64,000 nt of DNA. Source: Phialophora verrucosa (lineage: Eukaryota; Ascomycota; Eurotiomycetes; Chaetothyriales; Herpotrichiellaceae). The translations under genes were made by a program, and so were the position numbers. The notes under the pieces were generated by a model, which was not told where the DNA came from, did not search any database, and saw nothing but the letters and a program-made list of their open reading frames with translations. Positions 32,166 to 42,635 of the stretch are shown piece by piece. Every line of letters starts with the position of its first letter. Positions within the stretch are counted from its first letter, which is position 1. The DNA is taken from assembly GCA_002099365.1 (NCBI GenBank), contig MSED01000010.1:186001-250000 (forward strand). Reading direction: 5' to 3'.

Positions 32166-33729
32166 CTTCTGCTCAGTCTACAGTCATTGACTTGCTGACC
32201 GAAGGATCTCGGTGAAATCGTCCTTGCCGGGCACTACTCCGTGTTCCCTGCTCCCTAGATCATGAAGCCCGTGTTGTTCGTCTTCTTTCTCCGTCTCCGC
32301 TTGCTGTCTGCTCATTCGCCGACACACGATGACGCTTTGCCGCCGCCGAACGAGGAATGGTGGCGTTGGCGGGGTTCTTGGCAGGCACGAAGCTCAGGAT
32401 TCCTGGACGCGCCTCCAGTCTGGTCTTCCTTCTCTTCACTCTGTTACTTCTTTCAGGCCGCGTTGTCCATCGCTGTCGACTCTTCTCTGCCCTCTGGGTC
32501 TCTTGTTGCATGGCGTTGGAAGCTGTTCACTGCCTATCTCGCTCAGAGACTTTTAAGCTGAGACATCAGAGTGACATCGACGAAGAAGGAACCGCGACCA
32601 ACCTTGGCCTGAACGACGAAAGCTCCGTTCTCCTCTCAAAGGCTAGTGAGCGCATAGGGTCTCCATTGTGAAGACTCTGTATGCATGGAGATGGACAGCA
32701 GGTTTGCTGCAATATCATCAGATGCTCGTTCACAAACGCCGCAAACAACCTTTAGCAAATGGTTGATGGACACCCAATAGCAACGCAGCAAACCCATGCA
32801 GGAATTAACAGCTCCCCTTTCAGGCTGAGCTCTTTCCCGGTCCTTGCGGCACGGTACGAGGCGTTACCTCGTCGAAAAAGAGGCTCATGAGCATGTCTGG
32901 AAGCCTCCATGCCAACACCATGGCATAGAGACACCCTGTCGTGACGCTGAGTTTTGTGCTCAATACAGTCTCACCTCCAATGGCACCTCCTTTGTCCACC
33001 TCTTGTGTGTATGTGGAGATATCAGTCCAGGCACATGCCGCTGTTTGTGCTTCAATGGTCAGTGGGTGGAGCTTTGTACTCCCAGCAGTCTAAACAAGCC
33101 CTACCTCTGTCGTTTGGTGTCTGCATTATCCCGCAGCGTGGATAATGTCGATGCTCCTGCGTATCCTCAACATAAAACCCGAGAGTCTGGCGAGAGGCAT
33201 CTATCTGGCCTTGATGATCTCTCTTCTTCACCGGATACCGCTATGACGCCGCCCGCACCCAACTCTCCCTTTGTCTCTGCTGCTCTGACCTGAGAACATC
33301 GGGAACATGGATGACGGTAAATATATCCTAAGGACAAGAAGACACTGATGGAATGCCTCCCATGGCTCTTGGTTCTTGATTGACATCAGCTGCTGGACTT
33401 GGGCGGGACGATCACTGGTCTTGGTTCCCTTCAGGAAGAGGGATGTGAAGGATGGATTTCTCTTCCGAGGCGGTGAATATATGTCGACGGCCTCACCGGG
33501 ACACGGGCCAGGAGAAATATCACCCGCGACGTCTTATATCACTGCCAAGGCTTGGAGCGTGAAGTTCGCACTGTCAGGCATACAAAAACCCTCTTCGCCA
33601 GCCTGTCTGTGGCGCCGTGATCCCTTCTCAGCTACATCATCTTCAACAACCAACCTTCTTTCGCTCAAACAACCAGCATTCATTCCCAAAACACCCACAT
33701 TCGTTCAGAGACCACTTCTGCTCATCGTT
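32166..33729. other. Intergenic region, PITH promoter to wall-protein promoter
   Basis: Divergent spacer of 1564 bases. Open frames at 32260-32511 (-, very basic) and 32357-32671 (+, hydrophobic) oppose each other, and neither has a family signature. I leave both unassigned. The region before 33730 is C/A-rich, as in fungal 5' leaders. Confidence 0.45.
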
Positions 33730-36206
33730 ATGGCGAGAACAACCCCTGCGAGGCTCACCACGACTCCGTGGGACATGTTCAGTGAGTCTCACGAGGATCT
33801 GGCCTGAAACAGCCAGACTGTTCAACACTCTGACACAGAGCGCTAACAACAAAGCAGTGTTTGTGCTCACCTACATTGTCGCTGTCTTCATGACCATCGT
33901 CGACGCTGAGGCATGCAACACCACGACCATCTCGCTCTTTGCCACTGTGACGGACCTCATCGCCTTGCCAAACACTTCCACGGTCACAGTTACTCAATTC
34001 GGCCCTGCGCTGGATTGGACATCTACCGTACTCTCCGCCGACGCCACTGGTACCTTGACCATGACTGAACTCACGACTGTCACCGTCAGCAGTGAGATCG
34101 GCTCGCAGGCTGTTGCAGGTAGGTTCATCTTGATCGCCTTGATTGACCTCAACTAACCCGAGCAATTGTAGACTCTAGCTTGACCAGTACTATGACAGTC
34201 TTCTCAACCACTACCTTGGCTCTCTCTTCTGGTAAGACAACCTAGCGGCATCTTGATTCGTGACAAGAGCACAACACTGACAACCTCAAACAGTCACCAG
34301 TACTCTGACCACTCCCGGCGTCTCTGAGTCACTTCGTCCGACCAGTACTCGTGGTAAGTTTCCTCCATTGCGCACCCTTGGACGTACATTGACTCCTAAA
34401 ACAGTGTCTATCCCAGAGACCATCACTTTGACGTTCCCGACCGAGACTCCCGGTACCTCCTGCGCTTCTGGTCAGGACTGCGCCGCCAATACTGGATCTC
34501 CAATGCCAGTCAGCAATATGACTTCGACGGATACAATGACTGTCACAGAATCTGTCCATCTTGACGCTACTCCATCAAACCCTTCACCATCTTGGGGTGC
34601 TCCAAATGTTGATGTGTCAAGTCCACCTTTTGCCAACACCACAGTCGAGACAAGCTTTCCCTTCTCGATTCCACCGCCGTCGTCGGCCTCGGGTGTCGGA
34701 TCCTCAGTCATTGTGAACCTCACAACAGAGCACAGCGGCACCGAAACAATTTGGGCCTGGACCACAGTCACTCTTCCCAGCAATGACGCGATCGTCTCTC
34801 TTGTCGAGCCGGTCAGCTCAATCTTGAGTGAAGCCTCTTCACTTCTCGGTGACGCTTCATCAGCGATTGAGACTAAGACCCTGTCCACTACAGTCACAGA
34901 CATTGCCTCCGTTTTGAGTGAAGCCTCTTCTGCTCTCGGCGATGCTTCCTCGGTGATCGCGACCAAGACACAGTCCACCACTGTCACAGACATTGCCACG
35001 GTCCTGAGTGCTGCAGCTTCACACCTCAGCGTTGCCTCTTCTGAGCTTGCTACCAAGACTTCTGATGCTGGCGCTGGCACTCTCACCGTGACAGTCTTCA
35101 CTACCATTTCTGAGACTCTCAGTGCTGCTGTCGCACCTACTGGCTTTGCTGTCATTGTGACCTTACCTGCTTTAGAGACCCAAGCTACCCAGCCTGTGGT
35201 TCTCACCTTGACCTCAGTTGTCGCTCCCAAATACACCAACTCGACATCAACTACCACGGTCTTCAGCACAATCCTAGCCATCCCTCCTGGCAATGAAACC
35301 ACAACTGTTGTTGTGTCTACCGTCGTCACTGCAGGTGTTTCTGGCGTCACTACTGCTCCAGGTCCTGCCACGGCGGACGATACAAGCACCACGACCATCA
35401 CAAGCAAGGTGACCTCGTACGTCTCCAGCAATGGCACTGCCTTTGAGACCACATCCGTCTCGACAGCCTTCCCTCTCTTCAACGGCACCCTGACTGGACC
35501 TGCATCGTCCTTGCGTGTACCCCGAATCTTCAGCCTCTTCAGCATGCTCCTCAGCATGAAGAAGATACTTGTCAGCGCTGTCGACGCAGCCATACCGCCC
35601 TTCTCGCACAATCCCACCACCACACACGCAACCGATAGAGTTGTGCCCGTCAAGAGAGCTGAATTGCCGACCCTGCCGGTCGCCTCGCCCGTGATTCCGT
35701 TTCCAGATCTGTCGTCCAGCCCGATCAGCTCAGTGCCCGCGCATCCTGCAATTGTGTCCATCTCCGTGAGCGTCAGCACCACGACCGAGCACTGCAACTG
35801 CACTGCGACGCACAATCCCACCGGCAATTCGACGTTTGCGCCCGCCAATACGACAATCACGCTCCCCACCACCGTGCTGGAGACATCGACTATCTTCTCT
35901 ACGCTGACGACCTCGTTAGCCGGCGCTGCACCACCTGTCAACACATCCACCTTCTCAGCTACATCGTTCCCAATGCTGAACACCACCTCCAATTCGTCAT
36001 TCTTTTCGAGCACACACTCGTCACCTGCATTCGGCTCGCTCGCCACTAGCACCGCGTCCATGCACGTCACGACCACCCACCCAACCACCACGGTTACTCA
36101 CACCACGACTGCCGCGACGGTCACCCCGTCCTCTGACGTCGGCCGTGTTGAGGTTACCGTCGGCTTGTTGATCCTCGTCGCGGTGGGCGCTTGGTTCGTG
36201 CTGTGA
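33730..36206 (+). CDS. Ser/Thr-rich cell-surface protein, probably GPI-anchored
   Basis: Five exons (33730-33781, 33858-34118, 34172-34231, 34294-34353, 34405-36206) encode 744 residues; all four introns are phase 1 with GT..AG ends. The N-terminus has a hydrophobic segment MFVLTYIVAVFMTIV after 17 residues (signal peptide or anchor). The body is dominated by Ser, Thr, Val and Ala, suited to heavy O-mannosylation. Residues encoded around 34805-35060 form an imperfect tandem repeat of about 30 residues (EASSxLGDASSxIxTKTxSTTVTDIASVLS). The protein ends in a 19-residue hydrophobic tail (VEVTVGLLILVAVGAWFVL) without charge, as in GPI attachment signals. A structural or adhesive wall role is inferred. 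The segment encoded near 35520-35600 is unusually hydrophobic for such a protein. Confidence 0.78.
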
Positions 36207-36686
36207 ATGACTTGGTGCACTGTGCCCATCGACGTCGTTGGCATGGATCGGTGTTAGTTACTGCTGCTGGAGTGAGTTGCCTCAGGGACATTGTTGTCAG
36301 AGAGGGAATGTGTCGCGCAGCTGTGAATGACGCCACTGTCGGTATCCACTGTGCGCCGTTTGGGATACGAACAGCAAATGGATAGGGAAGGCCTGTTCTG
36401 AAGTGCACCGACCAAAACAGTAGAAAACGCCAATGGCGTACTACGTACGATAGCACAATGAAAAAAGAATTCATCAGTGTCTCTGCCCCCTCCTCCCCCC
36501 CCCCCCCCCCAAAAATAGTTTTCTGTCTCGTTGATGCCAACACTGATCAACTCCCCGCGTTGCGCATGTCTTCGTACTCGACTCTTGGTTATGGACATAA
36601 AATATCCTTGTTGCCACTAATTCTACCCATTTTGTGTTCCTGGTGACTAGAATACAGCTTATCCTCTACTACCTGTATTGGTTACA
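36207..36686. other. Convergent spacer with a poly-C run
   Basis: 480 bases between the stops of two convergent genes. It includes 16 consecutive C at 36495-36510. No gene seen. Confidence 0.6.
36495..36510 (+). repeat. C16 homopolymer
   Basis: Sixteen C in a row, preceded by CTCCT and followed by AAAAA. Long homopolymers are prone to length error in assembly; the count may not be exact. Confidence 0.85.
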
Positions 36687-39600
36687 TTAGACTTCGAGTG
36701 GTTGCATGCTTTCAACCTTGCGGATCAATCCCTCTTTTGCCGCTTCATTCTCCTTTCCAAGCTGCGATTCGAAATTTACGGTGCTGTCCCTCAACTCTGC
36801 GCTCGACATGGCTCCGGGAGCCACATTTCCATAACGAGTCAGTCCAGGGCCGTCGTCTAGACTCGTTCTCCGCAAGTGCGGGTCACTCTTCAGAGCAGAC
36901 AGGCTTCCAACACAGTCGCGGTATGCCTGGGTCCAAGGTGCTGTATCCAATGGCTGCTGCAATCGATCCTGCACACATCCCGCTGGTTCTCGTCGGTGCT
37001 GATCACCGGCCTCCACTGCTCCGTCTAGGTCTGAGCGCCAGCCAGGGATTCCAGGGACCACTTCAAGTTCGGGATACTCAACACTTGCGCCGACGCCGAT
37101 GCTGCTCCGGTGTCCGTAATTATGCGTGTATGCTTGAAATTCCATGCTGCTAGTCCGGTACAGCTTCTTCCACCGCGCTGCGAGCCCTTTCGTGCTCTTA
37201 TACGGCCGTCCTCCCGGCGTCCTTGGTGTCCGCATCGCGCGCAGTGAGCTAGCGCTTCTCGTACTGCCTTTGGCAATATGGCCTTTACTGAAGGATAACA
37301 TTCTCCAGGACCCAGGTGTCTGCACATTAAACGCTGGATTCGGCCTGGTGTGCCCCGCCGAACAGGATGGAGTGTTCTCATCTTGGCATTCAAGGCCAAA
37401 GTCCCGGACAGCAATTCCATCTGCCGGCCCTGCCGAGCCACATCTGTCTTCTCTTGTATGGCTTGGAAAGCGGCCCCAAAGGCCAAGGAGATCCTTCAGC
37501 GGAGTGTTGGTTCCAGATCCGCGCTCGGCCTCACTACAGCTCCCGACAACACTGAATCGCCTTCGAATGTCCAACAAACTCATCTTTCGCGAAGTCTTAG
37601 ATGGGCCCACAGTGTTGAAGGGCCCCTTACGAGGGTCCATGATGGCAATGCTCCGCCTGGGGTTGACGGATGGTAGGGGATCAGGCTTCCTCATACACAC
37701 CTCGAGAAGAGCCTTCCCAACAGGATGGGATGAGTCTTCCTGAACTCCAATGTCCAGCGGATCAATACCGGCTTCCGAGCCACGGTGATCATGAGGCAGC
37801 TGTACCGTACTGATGCTTGACCTCATACTTCTCCGTCGACCATCCCGATCAAACCTGGGTGCTGTGAGGAAACCGCCCAAGGAATCATTCTCAGGCTCTT
37901 CAAGTGCTCGTTTGAAAGTTCTCTGCCACACATTAGTGGCGGACTCCGGGAGCTTAGGTTTCCCATCCAGAGCGAATTCCGCTGGCTCATGGCTCTCTGA
38001 TTTGGACCGCTTCCCAGGTACAGAAAGTCCCGTTTCAAGCATGGCTGGCGACGCATCAGACCAGAATGAGGTTGGGTCAGGTCGTGGTTCTATGCCATAG
38101 CTTCGATCAAGTGGCCCGATCTCACTCATTCTTTCATTGCGTGCATCACCGATAGCTTGTGTGCTGATTTCTGTCATTCTCTCATTCCCGCCATCTCCAA
38201 CTGTTTGCACGCCATTTTCTGTCGCTTTTTCCTTGCTCGCATCTTGTAGCTGATCGGTATCAATCACACTCATTGTTTCATTCGCTTCGGTTGGGTGCTG
38301 GGCATAACGACCAGGAAGGCCAAGCCAAGGGTTAGGCTTGTGGGTAGGTCCGTCAGGCATACTGACACTTCGGTTCCTCTTAACGGACTCTTGCGGCGGG
38401 CTGCTCGGTTCGGCACCGCGTTTGTGCTGTGACGACTTTCTGCTAAACCAGGCGCCCTCTTCCGCTACCGATAGACTGCCAAGGCTGGACCCGATAGGCA
38501 GACTGATAGATTCCGATCTGCCTCCAATTGCAATGCTGTTCGGGTTTCGCTTGATCGCCCGAGGCCTCTGCAGGCCATTACTTTCGACTTCACCGTCACT
38601 CCAATAGAACGATGAACCATCATCAGTGCTCCTTAGCTGTCCTGGCATTCTGTTTGTAGTTGAGCTCTCTGGCGAAGAGCCATTCTTCCAAGACGAGGAT
38701 GGCCTTGAACAAGTTCTGTCACCTTCGAAGAGTCGACGAGTTTGAGGATCAGATGGTCTCCTGGTGTGCTCAGCTGTAATGCGACCCACGACGTTCCCCG
38801 ACGTCGATGTTCGACCGAATGAAGGCCGTCCCTCGGTAGAGTTTTGTCTCAGTACTTGGGTCGTCGTGTGGCTAGTGTTCGGCCTGGACTGAGTAGCGAC
38901 AAAGGAAGGGCTGGCAAGGCGTTGCGAGATGCGCATGCTGTACAGGTGAACAGAGCTCCGTTCTGATTCGGTCAGGGAGGTAAGATCCCTGTAGGAAGAA
39001 TGCTCTCTTGCAGGCATCGCAGGCCTGGCAGTTGCAGGGTCGTCCACCACCTCTGACTTCGAATCAATCATGGCATCAGTCGCATGGTGACGGAATGGGC
39101 ATCCTGCCACATCCACAGAGAGGCGCTCGCCGTATCTCGAGATGAATTCGAGCAAGTTTGGATCCAGGCTGGACACCAAGCTAGCACGTGGGTCTGTCCC
39201 ATCACTGATTAGGGACCCTCGGTTGGCGACTGTAATTCTGTCTCCTTGACTCTTGAGCATTTCGGCAATGTGTGCGTCATGCTGAGCAGCCACAGAAAAT
39301 GCGCCGGGCGGAGAAGCAGTAGTAAAGGGATCTGACTCTTTTGTCCCCACCGGAGGGGATACACGCGCTCTTTTCGACGTGGATCGATGGAGCAGCTCGA
39401 TGGCCTCCTCCGATGTTCTCCTATCCCGCTGTGTTAAATCATGTATTGGCGACTCCTGTTTTACCTCCAGCAAGGCTTTCGGGGACGACGTTTTTGGCGC
39501 ATCTGAGGACGAGCCTTTGAGATCGGGGCGAGGTCGAAGTTCATCGGGATCTGGTCCTTCGACCTCCGCTGATGGAGAAGCTCCATCGGTGGCCATATGG

Positions 39601-40250
39601 CGCAGAGCAGTGGTTGGAGATAGGAAGGTCTGTGCTCTTGTCGGGCTCAGCTTCATAGTCCCCTCTCGCGAGTTTAGCATGGCTGTATGTATACTCTTTG
39701 CATCACTGTCATAGCCGCCTTCACTTGCAGTCCGCGACTGGAGGAGATCGAGAAGTCCGGTAGAGCGCTTGCTCAAGCTAACCTCGGGGACACTTATCCC
39801 CAGCTGTGTATGGTTTTGTTGTATCGAGTTGTGACCGGTGTCTTCGGATGCTATGTGAGATCTCGAGCCGCTCTTGCTCAAGCCTGATTCTGAGAGCTTC
39901 TGCTTGATATGATTCCCCAACTGCTCCAACCTGCTCGGCTGTTTCTGGGGTTGCTCGTGCAAGCCAGATCTGAACTCAGCATCAAATGAAGGCTCTCTTT
40001 GAACATGTGAGCCAGATGGGATGGATGCAGTTCGGTAGCCACGAATCGAGGATGACGATCTGAATAGTTCGTGCAAGGCATCTGTATCTGCCTGGTTTGA
40101 GCGACACTGACCAGCAGCGTGAGGAATCTGAGAAGCAGGAAGGTGCAGGGCAGAGGGCAGGGTTTGAAGGTCAGACGTAGGATGCTCTTCGCGTGGTTGG
40201 CCACCGAAGCAGCACAGGAACGGGGACAATATGCGCTTTAGAAAAGGCAT
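36687..40250 (-). CDS. Large disordered protein, unknown function
   Basis: Single exon, 1187 residues, no family recognised. It begins MPFLKRILSPFLCCFGG; the hydrophobic start with a Cys pair at 13-14 is a plausible palmitoylation or membrane-association site. The rest is rich in Ser, Arg, Pro, Asp and Glu, with many short basic/Ser motifs that could be kinase sites, and no extended hydrophobic helix. An internal duplication occurs at QTVGDGGNERMTEIS and QAIGDARNERMSEIG. Recurrent Trp/Tyr patches lie near the C-terminus (RWKKLYRTSSMEFQAYTHNYG). The lack of stops over 3.5 kb with normal amino acid use supports a real gene. It is divergent from the RUS-family gene. Signalling scaffold or cell-cortex protein is only a guess. 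Confidence 0.8.
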   Translation of the reverse strand: MPFLKRILSPFLCCFGGQPREEHPTSDLQTLPSALHLPASQIPHAAGQCRSNQADTDALHELFRSSSSIRGYRTASIPSGSHVQREPSFDAEFRSGLHEQPQKQPSRLEQLGNHIKQKLSESGLSKSGSRSHIASEDTGHNSIQQNHTQLGISVPEVSLSKRSTGLLDLLQSRTASEGGYDSDAKSIHTAMLNSREGTMKLSPTRAQTFLSPTTALRHMATDGASPSAEVEGPDPDELRPRPDLKGSSSDAPKTSSPKALLEVKQESPIHDLTQRDRRTSEEAIELLHRSTSKRARVSPPVGTKESDPFTTASPPGAFSVAAQHDAHIAEMLKSQGDRITVANRGSLISDGTDPRASLVSSLDPNLLEFISRYGERLSVDVAGCPFRHHATDAMIDSKSEVVDDPATARPAMPAREHSSYRDLTSLTESERSSVHLYSMRISQRLASPSFVATQSRPNTSHTTTQVLRQNSTEGRPSFGRTSTSGNVVGRITAEHTRRPSDPQTRRLFEGDRTCSRPSSSWKNGSSPESSTTNRMPGQLRSTDDGSSFYWSDGEVESNGLQRPRAIKRNPNSIAIGGRSESISLPIGSSLGSLSVAEEGAWFSRKSSQHKRGAEPSSPPQESVKRNRSVSMPDGPTHKPNPWLGLPGRYAQHPTEANETMSVIDTDQLQDASKEKATENGVQTVGDGGNERMTEISTQAIGDARNERMSEIGPLDRSYGIEPRPDPTSFWSDASPAMLETGLSVPGKRSKSESHEPAEFALDGKPKLPESATNVWQRTFKRALEEPENDSLGGFLTAPRFDRDGRRRSMRSSISTVQLPHDHRGSEAGIDPLDIGVQEDSSHPVGKALLEVCMRKPDPLPSVNPRRSIAIMDPRKGPFNTVGPSKTSRKMSLLDIRRRFSVVGSCSEAERGSGTNTPLKDLLGLWGRFPSHTREDRCGSAGPADGIAVRDFGLECQDENTPSCSAGHTRPNPAFNVQTPGSWRMLSFSKGHIAKGSTRSASSLRAMRTPRTPGGRPYKSTKGLAARWKKLYRTSSMEFQAYTHNYGHRSSIGVGASVEYPELEVVPGIPGWRSDLDGAVEAGDQHRREPAGCVQDRLQQPLDTAPWTQAYRDCVGSLSALKSDPHLRRTSLDDGPGLTRYGNVAPGAMSSAELRDSTVNFESQLGKENEAAKEGLIRKVESMQPLEV

Positions 40251-41138
40251 GTTGATAGGAAGTAAAAGCAGGTCACCCCGACAATACGGAAAGCGAAAAA
40301 ATGTAGACTCGGTAAGCTCTGCTGGATGGAACAGCTCGAAAGGTCATTTGTATTGCAAGATGAAACAAACTCGAGCTGATACCGAAGAAAGCAAATGACT
40401 GAAGCAAAACAGGCAATGACCAAAGCGATCCATTGACACGGAGGAGAGAGAGAGGAAAGAATGACGGTGGTGATGAGGAAGGAGCGGTGACAGTCTCGAG
40501 CCTACTCTCAATCATTGCGATATCCAGAGAGCGCTGAGAGTGCGAGACGGTTTGTGACTGTGGGATTTGATGAGAATAGATACATCAGTCACGAAACAAC
40601 AGCCGTCCCAAAAAAATTTGATGGGAATCGAATTATCAACGATAAACATCGGTCAAATACTAGCCATAGCCTTGGAGCAGTTCACTGGGAAGAGGAGACG
40701 ATCACCTGCAGCAACTAACTTTGAGACCAGAGAGGCAACTAACTTTGAGACCAGAGAGGCAACTAACTTTGAGACCAGAGAGGCAAGAGGTCGTTAGATC
40801 AGAGGAATGTGAGAATCCGATCGATGAGTCGGCGATGAGGTCGCTCTGAGGTTGCTTTCAGATTGATTTGGTGCATTTGGCATAATCGGTTAATGCCCAA
40901 CAGTACCGAGTATTCAATCCTTTACAGTGGAGCACAGAGGATCATGGAGCTGTTTTACTTGAGCTTGACGAGTTCGGCAGCAACAACCATCACCTCCTTG
41001 AATTCTCGAATAGCTCCAAACACTACCCTTCGTTAAAATGCGATTCTCTCATGTCGCTGCCGCGTTGGGCTCAGTAGAACAGCCATCACCAGCGTCAAGC
41101 CGCCTGTGCCAGCTATAGAATCGCAGCCGAGGGGTTAC
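40251..41138. promoter_or_regulatory. Divergent promoter region, disordered protein and RUS gene
   Basis: 888 bases between divergent starts, holding both promoters. It contains a triple 24-base tandem repeat at 40713-40784. A short frame (40567-40797 +) runs through the repeat but has no other support. Confidence 0.5.
40713..40784 (+). repeat. Three exact 24-base tandem repeats
   Basis: Three identical copies of AACTAACTTTGAGACCAGAG plus AGGC. The unit is 8 codons long, but the frame through it has no further coding support. Its position in a divergent promoter makes a repeated regulator site possible. Confidence 0.95.
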
Positions 41139-42635
41139 ATGTCGCATTCGAGACATTCAACATCAGCCATGGAGATCCAGGAATTGGACTCCGAAGGTCA
41201 ACCAACGGTGACATTCGAGTATGACCCAGTCAGCATGGCGTTTCGAACGCGCCGTTCGCAGCGCTCATCATCCGCCAGTGCTTCGTTGTTGATGAGATTG
41301 ATGGACGTTTTCTTGCCCGCTGGGTACCCCTTGAGCGTCACCGCGGATTACACCCCCTACCAGATCTACGATACGTTGCAGGCTTTCGCTTCCACTATCG
41401 CGGGACTGCTAGCTTCGAGGGCAGTGTTTGTCGGAATGGGCGTGGGGTCGGAGGATGCCTCACTTGTAACCACCATGCTGCTGTACATTGCACAGGAAAC
41501 CATCGGCCGGCTAGCTACCATCTTGTTCGCCCACCACTTCTCTCAAAGAATTGAAGCCGAAGTCAAGTTTTATCGATTCTTCGCAGATATCGTCAACGAC
41601 ATTGCTTTCGTCCTGGACTGCTTGAGCCCAGGGCTGCCAGTGTTAGGGCGGGTTTGCACGCTTTGTGTCAGCAATGCGTGCCGAGCTGTGTGTGGGGTCT
41701 CGGGTGGGAGCTCTAAGGCCATCCTTTCGTCCCATTTTGCAAAGTCGGGGAACATTGGTGAACTGAATGCCAAAGACGGCAGTCAGGAGACTGTTGTCAG
41801 CTTGATCGGCATGTGGGTAGGGGGGCTTGTCGTCAGCAAAGTCCACGGCACAAGGGACACCTGGTGCTGTCTGTTCCCGTTGCTTGCACTGCATCTATGG
41901 GCAAATTGGATGGCAGTGAAGAGCGTACGACTGACTTCGCTCAACACCGAGAGAGCCAGCATCCTGTTTCGCGCGCTTCTCGAGGGCCACGTCAAGGATC
42001 CAAACGCTATAGGCGAAGAGGAATCGATCTTGGAACTGACTAAGATCCTGCCTGTCCGATTCAGCGCTCTCCAAGTCGGTGCTAGCGTATCCGACTTCTT
42101 GCGTGACTTACCTGGCGATGCCAGTGACCACGCCCGAAAGCATAGGCAATTTAACCAGCTGCGGCAGATGTTCCAAGACGAAGACTATTTGCTCTGGCAG
42201 GACGCTCGAACTGCGCGAGGGATTGTGTTGTTGAAAGAATCCGCAACGGGCGAGACGCAAGCAAAGGCCATATGCCACTTCCTTCGAATTTCCATGCCAA
42301 TACAAAAGGCTCCAGAGTCTACGAAAACATTGGATTATCGCAACCAGGACAACACCCATCAGAGGGCTTTTGGGGCGAGTGACCCAAAGCCAAGATCCAC
42401 CAGTAGTTACGAGAACGACGACGCCGCCGGCCAGACTGTAGGCGATGGCGGTGGAGGCCACCGAGGTTCTCACCTGATTTCAGAGAGTCTCCGACAAAAC
42501 ACTCTGCAGTGGCAGAACCTGCGAGATCAAGCTGAGGGCGCCGGGTGGGATCTCGGCCTAACAAATCTTGTCGGGGGCCGGTACCATCGAATTCGAATCA
42601 GTGATACGCCCTTTGAGGACAAGAAAGACAAATAA
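41139..42635 (+). CDS. RUS family (DUF647) membrane protein
   Basis: Single exon, 498 residues from the first in-frame ATG (41139; a second at 41169 is also possible). The RUS/DUF647 core spans about residues 55-290. It has LPAGYPLSVTADYTPYQIYDTLQAFASTIAG near its start, then ASLVTTMLLYIAQETIGRLATILFA, the KFYRFFADIVNDIAFVLDCLSP segment and SSHFAKSGNIGELNAKDGSQETV. These match the root-UVB-sensitive protein family found in plants, animals and fungi. Several hydrophobic helices suggest an organelle membrane location. The C-terminal third is soluble with a Gly/Ser-rich linker, then TLQWQNLRDQAEGAGWDL. Plant members act in root light response and auxin transport. The fungal role is unknown. Confidence 0.92.
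   Translation: MSHSRHSTSAMEIQELDSEGQPTVTFEYDPVSMAFRTRRSQRSSSASASLLMRLMDVFLPAGYPLSVTADYTPYQIYDTLQAFASTIAGLLASRAVFVGMGVGSEDASLVTTMLLYIAQETIGRLATILFAHHFSQRIEAEVKFYRFFADIVNDIAFVLDCLSPGLPVLGRVCTLCVSNACRAVCGVSGGSSKAILSSHFAKSGNIGELNAKDGSQETVVSLIGMWVGGLVVSKVHGTRDTWCCLFPLLALHLWANWMAVKSVRLTSLNTERASILFRALLEGHVKDPNAIGEEESILELTKILPVRFSALQVGASVSDFLRDLPGDASDHARKHRQFNQLRQMFQDEDYLLWQDARTARGIVLLKESATGETQAKAICHFLRISMPIQKAPESTKTLDYRNQDNTHQRAFGASDPKPRSTSSYENDDAAGQTVGDGGGGHRGSHLISESLRQNTLQWQNLRDQAEGAGWDLGLTNLVGGRYHRIRISDTPFEDKKDK

Noticed and set aside
32260..32511. Small, very basic frame (-) and opposing hydrophobic frame (+) near 32.4 kb
   Set aside because: Each could be a small gene, but neither has a family pattern or splice evidence, and both cannot be favoured. 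Left unannotated.
34472..36091. A 539-codon open frame antisense to the wall-protein gene
   Set aside because: Ser/Thr codons such as ACC, TCG and GTC read antisense without stops. The Val/Glu-rich product is a composition artefact and the sense strand has spliced structure and targeting signals.
40567..40797. Short frame running through the 24-base repeats
   Set aside because: The repeat unit being 8 codons makes the frame stay open by chance; there is no other coding evidence.
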